Assembly: GCA_964019335.1 (NCBI GenBank)
Contig: OZ025705.1
Coordinates: 186,001 to 250,000, forward strand
Length of the DNA stretch: 64,000 bases
Reading direction: 5' to 3'
Origin: Diplonema japonicum
Lineage: Eukaryota > Euglenozoa > Diplonemea > Diplonemida > Diplonemidae
The notes under the pieces are model-generated. The model was not told the DNA's origin. It saw only the letters and a program-made list of their open reading frames with translations, and searched no databases. Below are positions 60,732 to 64,000 of this stretch, piece by piece. The position numbers and the translations under genes were made by a program. Within the stretch, counting starts at the first letter, position 1. Every line of letters begins with the position of its first letter.

Positions 60732-62381
60732 CTGTAAAACGAAAAACTCCCGAACGGAAAAATGTCCGAGTTTTTTTGGCGTCCGGGAATTTTTCCGTCC
60801 GGGAGTTTTTCCGTCCGGGAATTTTTTTTAGGCAAGGCCGTCAGGGGGCCTGGTACCTACATACTGGCCTGGGCTGCAAACGGCAACCGCGCGAAGAAAC
60901 CCCCAGGGTTCCCCTTCTGCATCTTTGTCCTCCCTTGCTGCCCCTGAGGCAATCAGCTTGTCGAGCCTTCGTGTGGCCTACTACCTTTCTTAATAGATGC
61001 TTTACAGCTGCGTTCAACCCAATATCCATCGGTTGAACCATGTAGGTGAGCCCAGGGGGACAAAAGCAATGTGCACGTTTGCGCCTGCGAACCACTCTAC
61101 GAACCCATAGGCATAGGTCGTGTGAGAGTTGTGGTCGCCGACAAGCAGCAGAATCGGCCCGTTCGGCAAAACCATGGGAATCGATGATTTATAGCAAAAA
61201 GGAAGAAACAGCTCCGTAACCCAGATACCGAGTATCATAATTAGCCCAATGATTGGGCGATGCCGTTAGGCTCCATTCGGTGGGCGGGTGCTTGACCGGG
61301 GCATCACCGGATAATCCCTGCCGGTTGCGTTTCCGCTTTGCCTTTGTATTTAACCATCCAGCCAAGGAAACAGCCAGCTGTTCGGTTATAGCCCGTTTTG
61401 TCCCCCAAGCCACGGACTTTTACGACCTTAGCACCCCTTTTTGTTTTGGTTTTTAACCCCGTATTCCAGACCAATTCCGGCCTTACTTTATGGGTGTCGA
61501 TTATGGACCTGAATTCCATGGTGAAACAGCGTGCCTTCTCGTTGTCCTTCTCGTTTCCGGGCTTTCCGGAGGTGGCTTGCGGCTTTTGTCTTTCTTGCTG
61601 CAAAATTTTGTCAGCCTAGCCAGTGGAAAAGGACAGTGTCCCACCAAAGTCTACCAGGTCTGTCTTTCGGGCTGGATTGGCGCACAGCAGCCCTTCTGCA
61701 TAGGTGCATATTTGTTGTGCTGGGATAGGCTCACCAAGCCCGTTTACCTATTGACTCAAGCAAAAATCTTTCAGCCCCCGAAGGATGCTAAATCCCGTAT
61801 TGGGCGATACGCAGCTATCACGGCGTCGCGGCGGCCAGGGTGTGGTAGGGTGGAATAGCAACGTCCAGTATTTCCGTCTGGAAGAAACCGGGGGCTCTGT
61901 TGAACCTGTTGCTGCCGTCTTCTGACCGAGGCAGAGGCCGCCAAGCTGCTTTCGGGGGTTTGTACTGGCCCGGTGTAAGGAGTTTATCTCGGGGGTGAGC
62001 TGGCCGGGGGTGTCAGCACCAAAGTTGGGCCCCTCACAAGCCAGCTGCTCAACGTGCCTTGGGTAGTCGAACTGGTCAATCTGACGAAAGAAGTACGGGT
62101 TTATGAGAAGTTAAAGATCCCGTAGGTGCTGTTTGTTGGTGCATTGAAAGGGGAAGAAAAATTCAAACTGCCACGCAGGGTGACATTTTGGCTCTGCACA
62201 AGGAATAAAGCCCTTCCAGGCAAACGTGGTGGGAGCTGCTACCCCCCTTAAGTAAAAAAACTTCTTCCCAGAAAAACTCCCGGACGGAAAAATGTCCGGG
62301 TTTTTTTGGTGTCCGGGAGTTTTTCCGTCCGGGAGTTTTTCTGTCCGAGAATTTTTCCGTCAGACATTATTCGTTTTACAG
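60732..62381. mobile_element. Decayed pogo-like (Tc1/mariner superfamily) DNA transposon
   Basis: The ends are inverted copies of CTGTAAAACGAA flanked by TA dinucleotides inside (TA)n, as expected from TA target sites. Just inside both ends lie clusters of subterminal repeats related to gtccgggagtttttccgtcc. The interior (about 60850-61610, minus strand) encodes fragments of a DDE transposase in several frames. Length about 1.65 kb. Compositionally distinct from its surroundings, with no homopolymer runs inside. Confidence 0.82.
60850..61603 (-). pseudogene. Pogo-like DDE transposase remnant
   Basis: Fragments read in order but in different frames: EFRSIIDTHKVRPELVWNTG with KTGYNRTAGCFLGW (around 61303-61560); PNGPILLLVGDHNSHTT with VEWFAGANVHIAFVP (about 61080-61190), which matches the second catalytic Asp region of DDE_1 domains; then, in another frame, GLTYMVQPMDIGLNAAVKHLL (near 60990-61050), equal to the conserved THLLQPLDV region. 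At least two frameshifts, so inactive. The N-terminal DNA-binding part is not recognisable between 61604 and 62260. Confidence 0.8.
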
Positions 62382-62727
62382 TATATATATATTTTTTTTC
62401 TTGTTTAGAATACAGTCTTTTCGCTTTAATATTCTTATTTTGTTTTTCCTTAAAAAGGGAAGAAGAGGAAGAAGTAAACGTCACACATTTGTCTTCGCTG
62501 CACATTTTTTTCCCCGAATAATCGCACAGCTAGGTAACACAAAAAAAAAACAAGAGGGGGTAGTTAGAATAGAAGGGGGTGATCCATTTGAATATAAACC
62601 CTACGAAAAACGTTAGCATTTTTTTTTTTTTTTTTTTCAAAACTTTTTTTTAACACCTAACATATTGTCGGTGTAAAAGTAGAAAGCGGCACTTTTTCTT
62701 TTTTTTCCTTTTTCCCCCACATTTTGT
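62382..62727. other. Spacer
   Basis: About 350 bp, homopolymer-rich; no gene is seen. Confidence 0.55.
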
Positions 62728-64000
62728 TTAAAGCGCATGAACCAGGACTTGCATCCCGTTTGAATCATTCTGCCAAGTCACAGAGTTCATGAGGGTGGGC
62801 TTGAAACCAGGCTTAGCTGTGAACCTGAAGTGAGCAAAGATGGTAAGAAGCGCCGTCTTCCCCTCAAGGATGGCCATATTCTTCCCAAGGCACAGACGGG
62901 GGCCTGCGTTGAAGGTATTGTACACATAGTCGTCATAAGCCTTCCCCTCCATCCAGCGTGTTGGGTTGAACTCCTCAGCGTCCTCACCAAAGTAGTCCTT
63001 TCTCCTGTTCGTTGCCATGGTAGCCCAGTGGATGTAGGTGCCCTTGGTGGCTGTTGCACCTGAAGGGAAAGTTACATCCTTTACAGCAATTTTCTCATTC
63101 CCGGGAACGGAAGGGTTGAGCCTCAACGCCTCCAAGAAGACAGCCTCTGCAACAGGGGATTTTCCTTCAATATCGTCGAAGGTAAGAGCTTCTTGAGTGT
63201 TCCCCCCAAAGCATGTCTTTGCTTCCTCGGCAAGCTTGTCCTGCCATTCAGGATGCTGCACCAGGTATTCAACACAGGATGTCAGTGCTGAACCTGTCGT
63301 GTCCCGTCCTGCAATGACAGTGTTGAGGATCATGTCGCGAAGGAACTTTCTGTCGTACTTCTTGCCCTCCTCCTTGGCGGCCTCGAGGAAGAGCCCTGTC
63401 ATGGTCTGGTCGCCCTGCAGGGCATCGTCTCTGATGTTCCCTTCCTCGTCGTAGTACCCGTCCACAACTTCGTTTACATATACGTTTATGCGGGAAATGT
63501 GTTCGGCGGTGTCGCGTTCGCTTTGAGTCAGTCCGAAAGCGGAGTTGATCCACCACCATGGTGCGATGAAGCGGTTCACCACAGAGGCTTGCACGGAGTC
63601 GAAGGACTGCTGGAAACTGCAGTCTTTTTCAACACCCTTCAAAGAGTTTACATTTCTGTTGAAAGCGATCATGTTGATGCAGTCGAAAGTGTAGCAGTAG
63701 AACAACGGTTGGATGTTGTAAGGCACACCGGACGACGCTGCGTCTCGTAGGATCTGAACCATTTCTTGCGCGTGGTTCCCGAAGGTGGTGGACATCCTGT
63801 CGCGCAGCTGTCTTCTGTTGAACATGTGCGCCATCGTGATGCGTTGTTCCTTCCATTTGTCGCCGTTAGTGTTGAAGATGCCGTCGCCGAGGAGGCTGTA
63901 GAATATATCGATGAAGCACTTGGCTTTCATAAACGCGTTGAACTCGTCCTTCAGCATGAACTTAATGTCGTCGGGGTGGTTGATGACGATGGCGGTCTTC
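62728..64000 (-). CDS. Cytochrome P450, CYP86/CYP4-like (partial, cut by window edge)
   Basis: The frame stays open through the right edge (upstream residues read TAIVINHPDDIKFMLKDEF), so the N-terminus with the membrane anchor lies beyond 64000; about 424 residues are visible. Signatures are FLRDMILNTVIAGRDTTGSA (I helix, AGRDTT), EALRLNPSVP (ExxR), FNPTRWMEG (PERF-like) and the haem loop FNAGPRLCLGKNMA with the axial Cys. W(K/R)xQR-type C-helix motif: WKEQRITMAHMF. The pattern fits clan CYP86/CYP4 fatty-acid omega-hydroxylases, which sit in the ER membrane; the substrate is not proven. Ends VLVHAL with TAA at 62728-62730. Confidence 0.93.
   Translation of the reverse strand, partial: KTAIVINHPDDIKFMLKDEFNAFMKAKCFIDIFYSLLGDGIFNTNGDKWKEQRITMAHMFNRRQLRDRMSTTFGNHAQEMVQILRDAASSGVPYNIQPLFYCYTFDCINMIAFNRNVNSLKGVEKDCSFQQSFDSVQASVVNRFIAPWWWINSAFGLTQSERDTAEHISRINVYVNEVVDGYYDEEGNIRDDALQGDQTMTGLFLEAAKEEGKKYDRKFLRDMILNTVIAGRDTTGSALTSCVEYLVQHPEWQDKLAEEAKTCFGGNTQEALTFDDIEGKSPVAEAVFLEALRLNPSVPGNEKIAVKDVTFPSGATATKGTYIHWATMATNRRKDYFGEDAEEFNPTRWMEGKAYDDYVYNTFNAGPRLCLGKNMAILEGKTALLTIFAHFRFTAKPGFKPTLMNSVTWQNDSNGMQVLVHAL

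Overview
The window looks like nuclear DNA of a diplonemid (Euglenozoa). Three observations support this. First, a 39-nt stretch at 5069-5107 (minus strand) carries the conserved euglenozoan spliced-leader 3' half CAGTTTCTGTACTTTATTG behind a diplonemid-like 5' half. Second, every recognisable gene over 64 kb lies on the minus strand, as expected for polycistronic transcription with trans-splicing. Third, a few genes still have short cis-spliced GT-AG introns, which argues against a kinetoplastid. Genes are GC-rich and mostly single-exon. Spacers are AT-rich and full of homopolymer A and T runs. Gene order below is given left to right; transcription runs right to left.

Left part (1-26.7 kb) is rich in secreted proteins: a Cys-repeat protein, a Ser-rich protein with two carbohydrate-binding-like modules, three intact AA10-type lytic polysaccharide monooxygenases (LPMO) plus one remnant, a duplicated LVIVD beta-propeller protein and a cathepsin-L-like protease with one intron. 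Interspersed are two near-identical omega-type GSTs and three copies of a 92-residue protein of unknown function. Blocks at about 9.45-14.79 kb and 21.06-25.98 kb are recent copies of each other. This part also holds a chimeric beta-tubulin pseudogene, the spliced-leader-like sequence, and several families of short conserved intergenic sequences, among them a roughly 37-bp hairpin with compensatory changes.

Middle part (26.7-44.1 kb) is mostly cellular and membrane genes: a J-domain transmembrane protein, a mitochondrial carrier, a two-pore-domain K+ channel, a tetraspanin (3 exons), a GT90 glycosyltransferase, CFAP300, a coiled-coil protein with a 30-nt first exon, and a large SOS1-like Na+/H+ exchanger with a cyclic-nucleotide-binding-like tail (3 exons).

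Right part (44.8-64 kb) has a GH18 chitinase, TBC1D31, WASH-complex strumpellin (5 exons), a secreted FAD-linked oxidase, intact beta-tubulin, a decayed pogo-like DNA transposon and a cytochrome P450 cut by the window edge. The chitinase, LPMOs, Ser-rich protein, protease and oxidase together suggest extracellular digestion of chitin or other polymers (inference). CFAP300, TBC1D31 and tubulin belong to the flagellar and cytoskeletal apparatus.

Limits: no tool was run. Family calls rest on motifs recognised by eye, splice sites were chosen by frame and homology, and trans-splice sites are inferred.
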